Positions 21,851 through 34,671 of a stretch of 64,000 bases of DNA are shown one piece after another. The stretch is from Coptis chinensis (taxonomy: Eukaryota > Streptophyta > Magnoliopsida > Ranunculales > Ranunculaceae). Where the stretch lies: the NCBI GenBank assembly GCA_015680905.1, contig CM027380.1, positions 107,494,501 to 107,558,500 on the forward strand, given 5' to 3'. Position 1 is the stretch's first letter; each line of letters starts with the position of its first letter. The notes below the pieces were generated by a model. The model saw only the letters and a list, made by a program, of their open reading frames with translations. It searched no databases and was not told the origin of the DNA. The translations under genes were made by a program, and so were the position numbers.

Positions 21851-23803
21851 GTCTCTTGACAATGAGCTCATAGATGTTTTATATTTGGAAATATAAATTG
21901 CTTTTGTCATGTTATTACCTACTTGATATCAAATTGCGGGTTAAGTTCTTAATTCGACATTCAAAATAAAACAACCTTTTTCTACAGCAAAATGTGACAT
22001 TAAAGGATTTAAATCCACGTGTTGAAATTCACTATAGTAACCCATCCACTTTGCATCAATTCTTGCTTTTGATCCTTTTCAAATGACTCTTGGCTATTGG
22101 GACCTTTGTTTTTTTTTTTTTTTGTTTTTAAATATTGTGTGTATGAAATGTTTTACTTATTAGGCTATTACTAACTAATATTAAGTTAAGTATGCATATC
22201 CATAAAATATATGACATATCCGTCATCTTCTTACGTGTGCATTGAGTCGGCTCTCTTGCATCCATAACCCGCCGCATGGAGTCCGGTTCTCATTTTACTG
22301 TTTAAATTTTAAACTTGGATATTACATGTTTGTTCATTTGATGCTTTTGCTTCTTTACATTTCTTAGTTTCAATATGTTACAAGATTTCATGGCTTTGTA
22401 TGTAATGATAGATGATGCAAAAGGATCAGATATCATGTTGGAAGCAGTACTAGAAGCAGAGGTAGCACAAAATGCGAAACAGTTTCTTGCGAGTCTTCTT
22501 AATTAGTTCTTATTTTCCTGCATATCTTTAAGCCTCTTCGTTGTTGAATTGGTCGTAGTCTCATTGAAAATGTGGATCCATCCACCGTGAATCGCAGGTA
22601 TAAGGATTTGTTCTGATCGATAAACATTGGAGTTGTATTATAATTTCGTATTCTCGAACACCGATTGCCATAAGCGGGTAAACATTCTAAAGGTAGAATC
22701 ATGGACTGTAAGGAAACCAGTTCAATTATTTATGTTTGTCCACTTTAAACTATATTATTTTCAACTGCCTGGCCTGGACATAGACATGGCCGACTCATAT
22801 TGTTTGCAAGATAAGGAACAAATTCTTTTGATACCTTAACCTTAGGTTCATCAAAGCTGTTGCTCCCTTAGAGAGGGTGTTTTACAAGGTTTTGTGTAGC
22901 GCTCTAACAAGAAAATTATCTATAAAAGAAAATTGAAAGTAAGGATGGTATATGTCACAGATTGTTCTAAGGCATTTGTTATCTCGCTTCATATTACGTG
23001 TACGACATCATTTTTTGCCTTTGATTTTAGGTGGGCTGCTGCTTTGTATTTTTGGCCCTCGCATACTTATGTCGCAGTGACTACTACTCTTTGGAGGGTA
23101 TGGATTCTTTCCAAATTAAACTAACTGCATGCAGTAGACAGATTTGGGATTTGATTCCCTTTTTAGTTAGGAAATGCTTTTGCGCACATGATGGTGTGCA
23201 TGTTTACACAGGATGGTGTGCATGTTTATTTGTTTGTGGGTCGTGGGTGGTTGCAGTTAATTTGTCTACCCTTTAAAAAAATTATATAGTTCCATGGCCA
23301 CTTTACACTCCAACACAGGCAAACAAGAAACAACACCCCCAATTTCCCATTTCCATAGTCGTAAACAAATTCAATAGAGGCAGGGTGTGTTCTTTATAAA
23401 ATTTTAAATTTTATTTTTATATCAACAAAATTAAAAATAAAAAAATGTTCTGCCAAAAAAAGTAGGGTCTTTCCTACTCTATCAACCTTTTAAAGTCCAC
23501 CCTTCAATTCAAAGCCCATAGACAACTTTTTGAAATACTTTTAGCCCAAATTACAAAGCCTAGATCAAGCCCATACTTTAATCATTTTACAATAATTCTA
23601 CAGAAAAATCTCCCCCTCTTCTCTTTGGAAGCTCTGATCAACCGTATGCAGGTATTAAACCTCTTTCTCCTTTCAAGTCATCGTCTCTTTCTTGCATTTA
23701 TATTTATATTTAAGGAAAAAGTACAAATATTTGATAGTCGTAGTACTGTTTGTTTATACCATGCATAGGTTGAAACCCCATTATAATACATCTATTGTTA
23801 TAC
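21851..23803. other. Intergenic, no recognisable gene
   Basis: Only short open stretches without known motifs. A T-run is at about 22109-22125 and a short direct repeat (GATGGTGTGCATGTTTA) at about 23190-23230. Confidence 0.45.
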
Positions 23804-24220
23804 TCATGATTGACCATGAATACTGAGTAGTTGAGAATGCTCTCAGTGAAACACGTCAGCCCCCTTTTTATTCAAATTCATGCCATTTTCAATTGTTCGT
23901 AAAAAAACCAAAAAAACAGAAAGTACAAAAGAAAAATCTCTCTCTTCCTCTTATCTCCATTTTTAAACAAAAAGAAACCTGAAAAGTGAGAGCTCTCCAA
24001 AGTAGTAACTCAGGAACCCTAACTTACTACAAGGATAGCAAGGTTTGAGAGCTTGCAATCTCTTTAAAAAAAATAGAAAAACATAAACTCTTCAAACAAA
24101 GTCTGCAATTAATCATTAGCTATCAATATACATATATTATTTATTCAAGTGGACTTTAGGCTTTTGAGTCATTAGCTATTTATGTAGCAAGTCCGGCCAT
24201 AGGCCGGGCCAAATGGCTAG
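23804..24220 (+). mobile_element. Small non-autonomous Helitron, about 0.42 kb
   Basis: The 5' end (TCATGATTGACCATGAATAC) aligns with the Helitron ends at 12141 and 34131; an alternative start is TC at 23791, which follows an A. The 3' end has the hairpin CCGGCC-ATA-GGCCGG (24193-24207), then AAATGG and CTAG, with a T following. No coding sequence. Confidence 0.75.
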
Positions 24221-24860
24221 TATTCTTATACATATTGAGTGATACAAGGCCAAAACTAAACATCAAAAGAAGAAAAAGAAAAATATGAAAGTTAAAGGAT
24301 ACATCAAAAGAAAGAAGAAAAAGAAAAATAAACAGGTGCAGATCAAATGTCCACATGACAATTGCCCAAAAGAGAGTCCCATCTAAACACAAAAATATCA
24401 AAAGGAGTATCCCTCCACTCCTCCCAAACCAATGCCCAGTGAGCCACCAATTGAAATAACTATCTGATCCACACTTCACTTTATCCTCAAAGTGCCTTGA
24501 TTGCCTTCTATATCTCTCCACCACAAACCCCACCCCACATAATCGCAGAGGGCAGGAAATCCCATGATTACCCTCTGAAGAATGCACCCTCAATCCCCGG
24601 GAAACTAAGAGATCTTCCACTGACCGGCGCGCAACTCAAAATACCCATTTAATCCAAGATTGATGGACAAAGTAACAACATACCTTCCAAGAGTAACACG
24701 AATGAAAAGGTGATTGACTGACTCCCCATTAGACAAGCTGTCAAGCCAACAATTGACAATGATTTTTTTTCCACTTACGAAGGTTGTCTATGGTAAGGAT
24801 TTTATTCAAAGTTGCACACCACGTACAAAAAGAGACTTGGGATGGAATTTTGGACCTCCA
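24221..24860 (-). pseudogene. LINE ORF2 C-terminal (zf-RVT) fragment
   Basis: On the minus strand the segment KIPSQVSFCTWCATLNKILT, then IDNLRKW, then GESVNHLFIRVTLGRYV reads as the zinc-binding reverse-transcriptase domain found at the C terminus of plant LINE ORF2. It is followed by a decayed tail. Frameshifts and stops interrupt it, and the endonuclease and polymerase are absent. Its distal end abuts the small Helitron at 24220, which may have truncated it. It belongs to a different LINE family from the element at 141-6855. Confidence 0.72.
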
Positions 24861-25189
24861 AATAAATAAGTAAGGAAAGCTAAAATAGGACGAGCACGCT
24901 GATTTTCCGAACGTGTGAACACATGGAAAAATAGAAAGACTTGGAGAAGTTTCCGTTCTTGCCAGTAGACCACAGTTGATTATCTAGATACAACTTAAAG
25001 CTACATAAAATCTTCGATTCTGTAAGATAAACCAGCACATGTAACTGTACAGTAAATTATTCAAGAGGAATGAACAATTATTCTAGCAGTATATATGAGA
25101 ACACTGATAGATTTAACTACTCCAATATACTCCAAGTATATATGAGGTATACTAGGAGTTACATTGAAAAAAGACCCTAGCACGAAGGC

Positions 25190-25470
25190 TCATCAACCCC
25201 GAAGGGAACCTACCTTGTCCAATGAAAACTTGTTTTTGCTCCCTGGTCCACCTATTGTAGCAGCACCCTGTCTCTAGACCAAAAACTCACCTAGTCCAAA
25301 GGCTCATCACGTACATAATTACACAAGAAACCAAAAACTCACCTAGTCCAAAGGCTCATCACGTACATAATTACACAAGAAATTAATTCCAACCAACACT
25401 TAGCGAGATTCGAACTTGCAACCTTTCCCATGACGAAAGGAGTACAGAACCAATTGAGCTAGAAGCCTTT
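25190..25470 (-). mobile_element. tRNA-derived SINE
   Basis: The minus-strand head contains an A-box-like TAGCTCAATTGG (25461-25450) and a B-box GGTTGCAAGTTCGAATC (25423-25407) at tRNA spacing, followed by a non-tRNA body. There is no matching 3' acceptor stem, so this is not a tRNA gene. The body includes a 52-bp tandem duplication (25279-25330 and 25331-25382). The exact 3' end is uncertain. Confidence 0.75.
25279..25382. repeat. 52-bp tandem duplication in SINE body
   Basis: Two apparently identical copies beginning CCAAAAACTCACCTAG, at 25279 and 25331. Confidence 0.9.
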
Positions 25471-25497
25471 GTGTATTACTACTACGTCTATAGGTCC

Positions 25498-26428
25498 TAG
25501 GGGTGACTTCGGATCGGATTAACCTCCTTCGGAATTTTTCCAACAAAATTTCGGAACCTAATATGCTAGCCAAATCCGATCCAATTTTTTTTCGGATTCA
25601 AAATATATTTCCAATTTCGGAACTTTCGAAAATTTCAGAATAACTCGGAAATTTCAGAATACTTGGTAAATTTTTAAAAATCTCTTTACTTTTAATTATT
25701 TTTGGAATATCATACGCCAATGTTCATTGTAGGGAGAGAAAACCATGTCCACAACACCAATGTACCAACAACAATACGCACTTGTTTACTGAGAAAACCC
25801 ATTTTCATTCAAACAAGTGATCCAAGAAAAAACGAAAAAGAACCCGAACCACCACCAATAGCAAGCATTGCATTACATTTGAGGTCCGGATATTTGTAAT
25901 GTTTCAATCTTTTTTTTGTGTGGAAATTGAAGCATGAAGTGTTTGCATAAATAATGGATTATGGTCTTGGACTCAAGTAGCTTTTACATAATATTCTATC
26001 TATGGAATTTGGCTTTTGGATTGGTGCGGGCGTCATTGTATGACTCAATGACATTTTTTTCATATCATTGTTGTTATAGCAGACGGTGTAATGGCGGTAG
26101 AAATTGGTCCAATTCAAGTGGGAAGAAGCTTGGCTAGGTTATGTTTTGTTTTGTTTTGGAAGTAAAAAACTAGTAAAAGAATGAACGGTCGAGATCTAAT
26201 TAAGTGGATAGTGAGAGAAGTATATATTTTCGGAATAAATTGGCAATAATATCGGAAATTTCGGAATTTTCGGATCGGATCGGATTTTAGAATTATATCC
26301 AACCGATCCAATTTTTTCGAATTTTCGAAATCGGAAAATCGCCCATGAAAAAAACTACACCCAGAGCCAGACCAATTTCGGGTCGGATTTCGGAAAAATC
26401 GGAAATTCGGCAAAAAGAAACACCCCTA
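25498..26428. mobile_element. hAT-like non-autonomous element with TTTCGGA subterminal repeats
   Basis: Ends TAGGGGTG and CACCCCTA, flanked by ATAGGTCC (25490-25497) and ATAGGTCA (26429-26436), which match at 7 of 8 bases. Both ends carry many copies of TTTCGGAA and ATCGGA motifs in opposite orientation, as expected for transposase-binding subterminal repeats. No transposase coding sequence seen. Confidence 0.75.
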
Positions 26429-26436
26429 ATAGGTCA

Positions 26437-26867
26437 TTAGGTCCATGTTTTCTATGCTAATTCACTTCAAGTGTGGAATAGGTGAAAAAGATTGAATCTG
26501 ATTAAGAAACTGAGTGAGGAGGATGAAACATAGACAAAACGGAAAATTACATAAGCTGATAAAAGAAAGAAACAGAAATGATATATTAAACAACAATTTC
26601 TACATGGTCTTCAATTCTGGAAACTTTCTCCAACACCAATTACACCACAAAAAATAATCGCCAAACAGAAATCTATAGAAACGAGACGAGAAATAAATTT
26701 CAGCCCCTGGTTCAAGTAAGCATCTATTCAAATTTTCGAAACAGTGCATTGTTGTACAGTAGTAACATATTGAAGAACCAGTCTCCTAACCAAGTAATAT
26801 AAACTTAAAATTATCCTTACACCAGTCCTTGGATCCAACTTGAAAATATGTCAGTACTCACTTTAAT
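26437..26867. other. Intergenic, no gene seen
   Basis: AT-rich sequence without recognisable motifs, upstream of duplicated segment A. Confidence 0.4.
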
Positions 26868-27905
26868 GTTGAATTACCTCATCATGATACCTGACCAAAA
26901 ATATCACCAAGACAACGTCTTCGGCTCCTATTAATGCTCGACCAATGCAGTTCACAATAACTTTCACAGTTTAAGTGTGACACAGAACTGAAGAAATGAA
27001 TTGTAATCATTGAACTGAAGTGATCTTACAATACAGGTCAATATATTGTTTACAGGTCATCAGGCAATACATCTAACTCTAGTGACAACTAGACACTACA
27101 ACTAACTCTAATGCCATCTATTACAGCTGGAAAAATCAACTGCTTCAGCAGTTACAACTAGGTTATGTTTGTTACAAAGAGTCACATCTTTGATTCTAGT
27201 AGAAAAATGGGATTAGATACTAGGGAGATTGCACTTACATTATCACACCAGATTGATGAAGGGACTTTAAGGAAAACATGTTAACTCTTTTTAACTGCAT
27301 TAGGATGTAGAGTGGTAGGAGAGACCATATACTGAAAACCTTAATTTACAGCATCGAGAGATCTTCTGGCCTTTTCCATGTACGGTATTGCAATATACCA
27401 ACAAGCTGACAGACAAAACACAGAATGGTAAACTTAAAAGACATGCTTGGAGGTGATTAAATTATAAAACTTACATTTAGACCAAGATCCATATAGTTAA
27501 ACAGCGAGGGTGTACTGTTAGAAAAATGAGACAAGAACACCTCTTAAAAGTCGATGAGCCTCCATTGGCAAAGCTAAGGAAATTGCAGTCTCATAGAAAC
27601 ATATAATTTACCCACGTGTTTTATGTAACCAACCAGTTACCATCGACCTGAACAATTGCCTATATTACATTCTTAGATCCATCCTTGGAAGAAATATTCG
27701 AACCTTGAGTACCCAACTTAATTCTGTACTGCTCAAAGAGTTTGGGTTCCTTGTGCTGAAACTTGATCACATACTTTGCCAAAAACACATCTTCTGCTAC
27801 TCTTAATGCCTGACCAATACCATTAAAACTCATTAGACCCTTTGAGATAAGTATTTCAAGAACGTAACATCTTGGAAAGACTCTCTTTTCCAAGCTTAAA
27901 TTAAA
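26868..27905. repeat. Duplicated segment A, copy 2
   Basis: Partner of 9160-10207. It contains the 3' flank of the mTERF gene plus its last 80 codons. This copy continues into the rest of the gene. Confidence 0.88.
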
Positions 27906-28838
27906 GACAGTCGCGTTCCTGACAAAATCATCCCTAGTCCAATTCAGGTTATTCATGAAGAAATTCACTACTAAATTGATCTTCTTCACTGAAACGGCCA
28001 TTACGAAGGGGTTCTTCTTGAACATGGAAAGAACCTCGTCTTCTGACCAACCAAAACTCTTATAAGCCTCCAATTTCGAGTCCCATTTAGGCTTCTTCAT
28101 CCCCACAAGCACATGTAATCCTCTAACGAATACATTACTTGACGGACTAAAACCCATATTCTTGAGTTCTAATACACTTGCATTAAGCTTGTCTGATTGA
28201 AGACATAGAACTCCAGGGTTATTGATAATCAATTTTGAGATCAAAGATTTCGACATACCATGATCTTGAAGGACGGCAACATTTGTTCCCATTTTGTCCT
28301 GTAAATTAGTGGACCACTTTAACCGTTGAAGAATAATGGCAATGCCATCATCTGTGGGGGCAAGGCTTCTAAGGAAATTGATGGAAGGGATGGTAGAATT
28401 CTCTAAGCTACTTCTCAAGAGATGTACGTCCTTGGATAGTAGTTTACCAAGATTGGGTCCTGAAATGCCAATGCTTTTGAAATATTCAAGCTTTGGCTTT
28501 AACCTTTTCTCGGGTTTCAAGAGAAGTTGAGGGTGGCCAATGATGACTTTTGAAATGTGGCTATCAGTGAAACCATAGGATTTGAAGAGATAGATAACTG
28601 AGTCAAGTTTAGCTGTTTTGGATTCGTTGAGAACAATTTTTTTGGAAGTTTTGAGAGCTGATTCTGGGGATAATCCACATGAGTTAATGAGATACTCTAC
28701 TGTGAAATTGGGTCTTGAGACGATACTAGAAATGAATCTAGTGAGTTGGGTTGTTGATATCAGGGTGGGTCTTAAATGTGAAGCAACACTCGTAGTAGTG
28801 TTAATTCTACTATGAAGTACAACTAAACGTTGCAACAT
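27660..28838 (-). CDS. mTERF family protein, organelle targeted
   Basis: An intact single-exon 392-codon gene, the usual length and structure for one plant mTERF subfamily. The N-terminal 45 residues are rich in Arg, Ser and Thr and poor in acids, which fits a mitochondrial presequence. Helical mTERF repeats follow, for example FLFKSYGF-like spacing at YLFKSYGFTDSHISKVI, then HPQLLL, LEYFKSIGISG, LKNMGFSPSS and YKSFGWSEDEVLSMFKKNPF. Conserved Pro residues mark each repeat. Family members bind organellar nucleic acids and act in transcription, splicing or translation. A truncated paralog with an internal stop sits at 9960-10207. Duplicated flanks suggest a tandem mTERF cluster extending beyond the window. 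Confidence 0.93.
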   Translation of the reverse strand: MLQRLVVLHSRINTTTSVASHLRPTLISTTQLTRFISSIVSRPNFTVEYLINSCGLSPESALKTSKKIVLNESKTAKLDSVIYLFKSYGFTDSHISKVIIGHPQLLLKPEKRLKPKLEYFKSIGISGPNLGKLLSKDVHLLRSSLENSTIPSINFLRSLAPTDDGIAIILQRLKWSTNLQDKMGTNVAVLQDHGMSKSLISKLIINNPGVLCLQSDKLNASVLELKNMGFSPSSNVFVRGLHVLVGMKKPKWDSKLEAYKSFGWSEDEVLSMFKKNPFVMAVSVKKINLVVNFFMNNLNWTRDDFVRNATVFNLSLEKRVFPRCYVLEILISKGLMSFNGIGQALRVAEDVFLAKYVIKFQHKEPKLFEQYRIKLGTQGSNISSKDGSKNVI

Positions 28839-29262
28839 TTTAACAGAATTGAAAGTGAAATGATACGGTCTTCTTTCTTTCGAGGTCGACCTCTAATCTT
28901 CCTCGGTCATCTCTTTCACTCATAGCTTCAGTCTATTATTAAAAACCCTAAACCCCAACCTGAGACTGAGAGGCTGAGAGCATAAAATATCACGATATAT
29001 TTGAAATATCGGGACCAGGATCTAATGACATCCAATATTCCAAACAATGTTTCTGATATATACCAGGGCAGCCATTCGGCAAGGAATTACAGTTTCGAAT
29101 AACTTGGCTCTGACTGCTGAATATAAATCATTCGTACAATTTTACCCATACTATCTATTTTAAACGCTAACTTGATTTCTTGTAAAACAAAATATATATT
29201 AGATTTGAGGAGGGGAGATGGATTATTGAAGAAAATAAATGATAAATAAACTTATTTTAAAA
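28839..29262. other. mTERF upstream region
   Basis: Minus-strand 5' flank of the mTERF gene. No unambiguous TATA box or other element could be assigned. No other gene seen. Confidence 0.4.
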
Positions 29263-29357
29263 TATGTTTTCACAAATATATTTTAACGGATTATTTTCAT
29301 ATTTTGTTTACTTTCAAAACATATATATATATATATATAATTATATATATATATATA

Positions 29358-29406
<49 letters not shown>

Positions 29407-31170
29407 CTATTTTTAACAAAGTAGATATCATTCACTCTAAAAAATGAAAACATGTTACCCAAACATCAAATTTTGAAGAACTCATTTTGAAGCGATAAAG
29501 GTCAAGGTAATAAAGTATATGGGTTTTTGAGATTGGGTTCTTAAGAAAGAGCAATAAGAGACTTTCTTGTTTCAAGTATTAGAATTCAGCATTCAGGAGG
29601 AACAAACAAATTTAACAAGTTTGAGATTGCTGAATGTTGAACGCTAAAATATCATTGGATGCTTAAACTATTTAAAAAAACAAACAAGTTTTTGAACCTC
29701 TTAATGCTTAAAACTTAAGTTTAAGAGGCTATGAATGCTAAATCCAGAAAAAACAAACACCCCCCTAGTCAAACTATACCAACGCAATTTGCATATTTCT
29801 TATATCTTACTATATTATAAAAATATGGGGTACCAGGAATAGTGATTTGGTGTCACGTTGTGTCCGTCACAGGAATTTTCGTTATTTCCGTCCCTTAACA
29901 AAACTTCTCAACAACTCTCTCTCTCCAATTAGGATTAGAATTCAATCTATTTCTCTTCGGACATAATCAAGCATCAAACCAATTGGAAACCCAAACGTCA
30001 TGGTGTTCTCTGCAAGCTTTTCAAGGGATATCCAGTTCTATCATTGTTTTCGAAGGTAAGTTTGGTTTTTACAATTTGGGCATTGTGTAGTAAGCTTAAA
30101 TTTGAAGATAAGTTGAGATTTTCAGTTTGTTTTTGATGAATTTTATTGAAATTTATGTTGTTCTGTTATATAACGTTGTTAAGTATTTGATTTATTGCAT
30201 TTTCAGTATAGGTTTGTCGTAACATTTGTGTAAATTATATTTTTGGTTTGATTCAAGTGGTGAGTTTCCTGTAGAATGGTTGAAGAATGGGATAATAAGG
30301 AATTAGTCAACAGGTATTTCACTATCTTTCCTTCTTCGTCCTTTTGCGTTAATTGATGTTCTATCATTTTGTGATTCATTACAGTTAGTACGGTCTATGG
30401 TCAGTTCTCACCACTTTGATTTGTATTAGTGATCAGTAGTGAGCAAGTTGCTTTGTACTTGGACAATCTACATTAAGGTACTTTGTAGTTTATATAAGTA
30501 CTTTTTTTTAGGCTTTGAGCTAAAATCAATGTCAAATATATTACGCAATTAGATTATCTTTGGTTTGCAACTTTTAGTAAATGGAAAGAATTTAAGAACG
30601 TAGATTACTCATAAGAAACATATGGCGTGATTAACCAACTCGGCAACTCCGATGACCTGTGTTGGATGAAGTACTTTATGCAACTCAGTGTCATTGCAAC
30701 TAAAGTGTGCATGCCAATATGTCACACACAAATAGAATATAAAATACAATTGAGTGTTAAATCACCTCTTTGCCCCCATTTAGTCTTCTCTTCATAGCCA
30801 CAAGTCTACAACTAATAACATGTGGCCTCATTTACGAGAGTTGTAAAATTAGTGCCTTGAGAAAGTCCACCTTCTTCCATGAGTGTTGAAGTCAGGTAAA
30901 TTCTAGTAGTAACTTAATATTCCGATTGATTAACCAAGTCCATTTAGCTTATTGGTGTTCCATCATGGTGTCATCACAATGTTTTGGCGATATGTGCAGA
31001 AATATCTGAGAGGTGAGTGACGAGATTTTGACCTTTGGCACTAATTACCAATTCAAGGTTGTTGCACACTTGCATTGCTATTGGGTAAAATTTTGGCGGG
31101 GAGACAAAAAGTTTGTTTTCTTATCAAATTTGGGTTTTCTAAAAGCATATTTTTCCGGAAACCATCAGAG
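29263..31170. repeat. Duplicated segment B, copy 2 (LINE-free)
   Basis: Matches 1-140 joined to 6856-8580. The LINE target sequence is present once at 29463-29474, so this copy keeps the pre-insertion state. An AT microsatellite is expanded here. Confidence 0.93.
29316..29403. repeat. AT microsatellite
   Basis: Nearly pure (AT)n with two ATAATTAT interruptions. It is about 10 bp long in the other copy (near 60-70). Confidence 0.95.
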
Positions 31171-33088
31171 TGCTTTGTACTAGAAAACCATTGCGTCACA
31201 TTGGAGATGAATTTATCTTAGGTATTTAGGCGTCAATCAGAATATTTGCTAGGATTAGTTTTTTGTGCAGCTTACTACATAAAATTGGCCACTATATGTT
31301 TCGGTTTTCCAGTATTTACAAATCTCATACAGCGGATATTAGTATGAGATAAGTAAACAATATGATAGTATAAAGGACTATCTACACTCTACTTATAAAT
31401 GCGATTTTATTTCCGCTACAAAGAAGCTTCTGTTTGTTAATAGATATCTTGTGTGGCTACGTGCATTAAGAAATACTACAGTGAATATTTATTATGAAAG
31501 AATTATCTGTTCATTGTATAGTTATAATGTAATCTATTGTTGTTTACAAGTTTTCTGCCCCCCTTTTCTTATAGCTGCAATTTATTAATGGAAATATCAT
31601 ACGATTTGTTATCTACTTGATATGTAAATTCAATAATTATAAGTACCTTAGCGTTGCTTCTTCCTGTGTTATTGTCCTTCTCAACTTTCTACCTGTGTAA
31701 GTTTTCCTATAGTTCCTAAAAAAAGTCAATATGAGTTAATTTACCACTTAAAAGTTTGGGAACTTAAGTTGCTATTAATCAACTATTATGAGAATTCATT
31801 ATGCTTTGTCCTTGCTATTTTTCTTGGTTGTTAGATCAATTTGTGATGCATTTTGGTTTATTTTTAGAATTCTTTGCAATGCATAACTTATCTGTTGCTT
31901 AGGTTAGGGGGATTAGAGTTAGTTGGATTGTTCTTAAGAGCTAGAGGATTGGTAGCCCCTCGCATCATAAGTGAGTTTTTTTGTTCTTTGGATATGATTG
32001 AATATGAGCCTCCCTCTAAAGTTCAGTCTTATGGAGTAACGTAATTGTAATTGTTGTATTTGGGTTATTTGTAATTGGTAATTGCAGGGGTCTGCCTTGA
32101 TGGTTGCAAACATTTTTGCAAGCTTGCTGATTACCCTGTTATGAGATGCTTGAAGAGATGAACCACAATTTAATTTTCTAGGACAATCAGATAGCGTGCA
32201 CTTACTTTCGAGCAACAAAAAATTGATTATAGACTGAAAGGCAATAGCATGCTGAAACGAAAAACACTTTGAATTTGACTTCATAGTATTGAATTTTTGT
32301 ATTTTATCAATAGTATAGAAATCAAACTCAATGAAATTCTAATTTTTTCTTGGGTTTAATGGTCACAATGCTTATGCAGAAGTGACCGCCGTTCTCATTT
32401 CTTAGCTGACCCATCATGCAAAATAAGGTATGCCGTTTGAGTGAGTGCGCCTGCTGACTCTAAGCTTCATTCCTTTGATGGATTGTGAGATTTCTAAAGA
32501 ACGGTAAATTGTGAAACCGTGCATCGCCCAAATACTAAAAAATAATGTCGTGCCACTAACTTATGGTCTGTGACACCTTTGTGGATATTTAGAAATATCC
32601 ATATTTATTGTGGTTTACGCTTGTTGGGTGATTGATCTACTTGATAAGGATATACATTTAAGAATGCAATGTACTCTTTTGTGCTGAGCAGAAGCAATTG
32701 TGAAATCCAATACTCTTCTACATGAAATGATGACGTGTCTGGTGTTGCCAAACCATACATTTTTGGTGTGCTAATTTGTGGTAGATTCGTTTTCAAGACA
32801 TGGTTGGTTTTTAGAGACTCATTACCGCAACGTATTAGTTTTACTTAGTTGGAAAAAAATATATAATATCATTTACAGATGCAAGTAGTTTTATGTTCTG
32901 TGCTTTGGAACTTATGAAATTTAGAGAAAGTTATCCGTGTCTGTATGCTTTGTTGTTGTATAGTTTTCTTGAACTGTGTTTGTAATTTTGTATGCAAGTG
33001 TGAACTGTTGAATTATAAGGGAAAGATGCTGGTTAATTTGCTTTACTTATGTTGAGATTCACATGCAACGCATGTGCACGATTGCTAG
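29805..33088 (+). mobile_element. Helitron, non-autonomous, 3.3 kb
   Basis: Starts TCTTACTATATTATAAAAAT directly after an A. Ends with a perfect 7-bp-stem hairpin CACATGC-AAC-GCATGTG (33060-33076), then CACGATTG and CTAG, with T following. These are the classic plant Helitron ends and A/T insertion site. No Rep/helicase coding sequence is recognisable. A short exon-like ATG segment with a GTAAGT donor lies at about 30000-30060, identity unknown. The 5' 1.37 kb is duplicated at 7198-8580. Confidence 0.85.
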
Positions 33089-33279
33089 TAATAAATATAA
33101 AAGGATAGAAAACTCATAAGCATGCATTGCTTATGTTCCTTGTAGTACATAATAGTACTGTATACATGGGACATAAGTATGGCCAACATGGGACATAAGA
33201 ATGGCAGGGGCGGCTCAAGATAATCGGGGCCCTAAGCAAAGTTCGAATAGGGAATCTTCTATGATTAATATATACTAAT

Positions 33280-34094
33280 AAAAATTGTTATATTTTTTTT
33301 ATTTTTTTTCTCACAACATCTTATTGATTTGTTTACGTTATTTCATATGATTCCAACTTTTTCTTTTTGTCTTTATTGAATAGTCTTCACACAAACTTGA
33401 AACTTCAATTGATTTATTTAACAAAAAATTGCAAATAGAAAGAGATAATGTAGAATAATTATATACCAAATAAAACAAATATAGAAAGAAAGAGAGATTA
33501 TATGGAAAACCCATAAAAGGCAAAAATATGATATAGATAAGATTGAATTGTTGGCGTTATATATACTTGATTATTTGTTATAGGGTAATGAAGAACTTTA
33601 ATAAGTTATGGAAGCGTGCTACTTTTTGTTGGAGAAGGTGAGGGAACCGAAGGAGTTTAAGTGTTTAACACTACTTCAACAAATAAAAATTGTTATATCT
33701 TTTTAAATTTGTTTTCTCACAACATCTTATTGATTTGTATACATTATTTCATATGATCCCAGCTTTTTCTTTTTTTTTCTTGAATAGTCTTCGCACAAAG
33801 TTGAAACTTTAATAGATTTATTTAAGAAAGAATTGCAAATAGAGAGAGAGAATGCAAAATAATTTTACACCAAATAAAACAAATATAGAAAGAAAAAGAG
33901 ATTATTGGGAAAAACCAGACAAAAAAATGATATAGGTAAGATTTAATTGTTGGTGTTATACTTAATTATTTGTTATGGGGTGATGAAGAACTTTAATTAT
34001 ATTAGTTATGGAGGTGTGCTATTTTCTGTTGGAGAAGGCGAGGGAACCGAAGGAGTTTAAGTGTTTAACACTACTTTAACAAATAAAATTTGTT

Positions 34095-34110
<16 letters not shown>
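33280..34110. repeat. Tandem repeat, about 410-bp units, third partial copy at 42310-42560
   Basis: The block from CTCACAACATCTTATTGATTTG to AAGTGTTTAACACTACTT is present twice in tandem here. The part from ACACCAAATAAAACAAAT to AAGTGTTTAACACTATTT occurs again at 42310-42540 on the far side of the Helitron. The repeat array therefore predates the Helitron. Confidence 0.85.
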
Positions 34111-34133
<23 letters not shown>

Positions 34134-34671
34134 AAAACCATTATTGCACAGTGGGCGAAAATGCTCATCTGCGATTTCAGGAGGCCACATCAGCACAATT
34201 TTTAAGTAGGTACCCAAAGTTAATTAAAAAAAAAGACAGTATTTTAATTATTTACAATTCAGCCCTTACTAAAAATTATACCAAACGTTGGATTTGCTCG
34301 AGATTGGTTATATGTTTTTGAGATCCATAAAATCATGAGAAAACAATTACACGCCAATCAAAATTATGATTCGTGATATACCTACGGAACATTAAAACAC
34401 ACAAAATGAAAAAAAAAAAAAACCCCGTCGCCTCAAACTAGAATCCTCAAAAAATGAAAAACCTTCAGCTGAGAAAACCTTCCCATCGCCTCAAACTCCA
34501 AATCCTAAAAAAACCAAAAACCTTCAATTGAAAATAGAAAACTAACCCAAAACTTTTTTCTTCTAATTCTTAAGTTTATGATCCGAGCTATCAACATTCA
34601 TATCTCTCTATAGAGGGTTGGCAGAGCCCGAACGGTTTTATTCACTTCCCGAAGTGAGTTAAAAAGAGAGT

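Noticed and set aside
24180-24620. A 146-codon minus-strand open frame as a membrane protein gene
   Set aside because: Its hydrophobic run comes from T-rich sequence, and an adjacent frame shows clear LINE zf-RVT homology, so it is treated as a LINE relic overlapped by Helitron sequence.
25400-25470. A functional minus-strand tRNA gene
   Set aside because: A and B boxes are present but the acceptor stem does not close, and the sequence continues into a SINE-like body.
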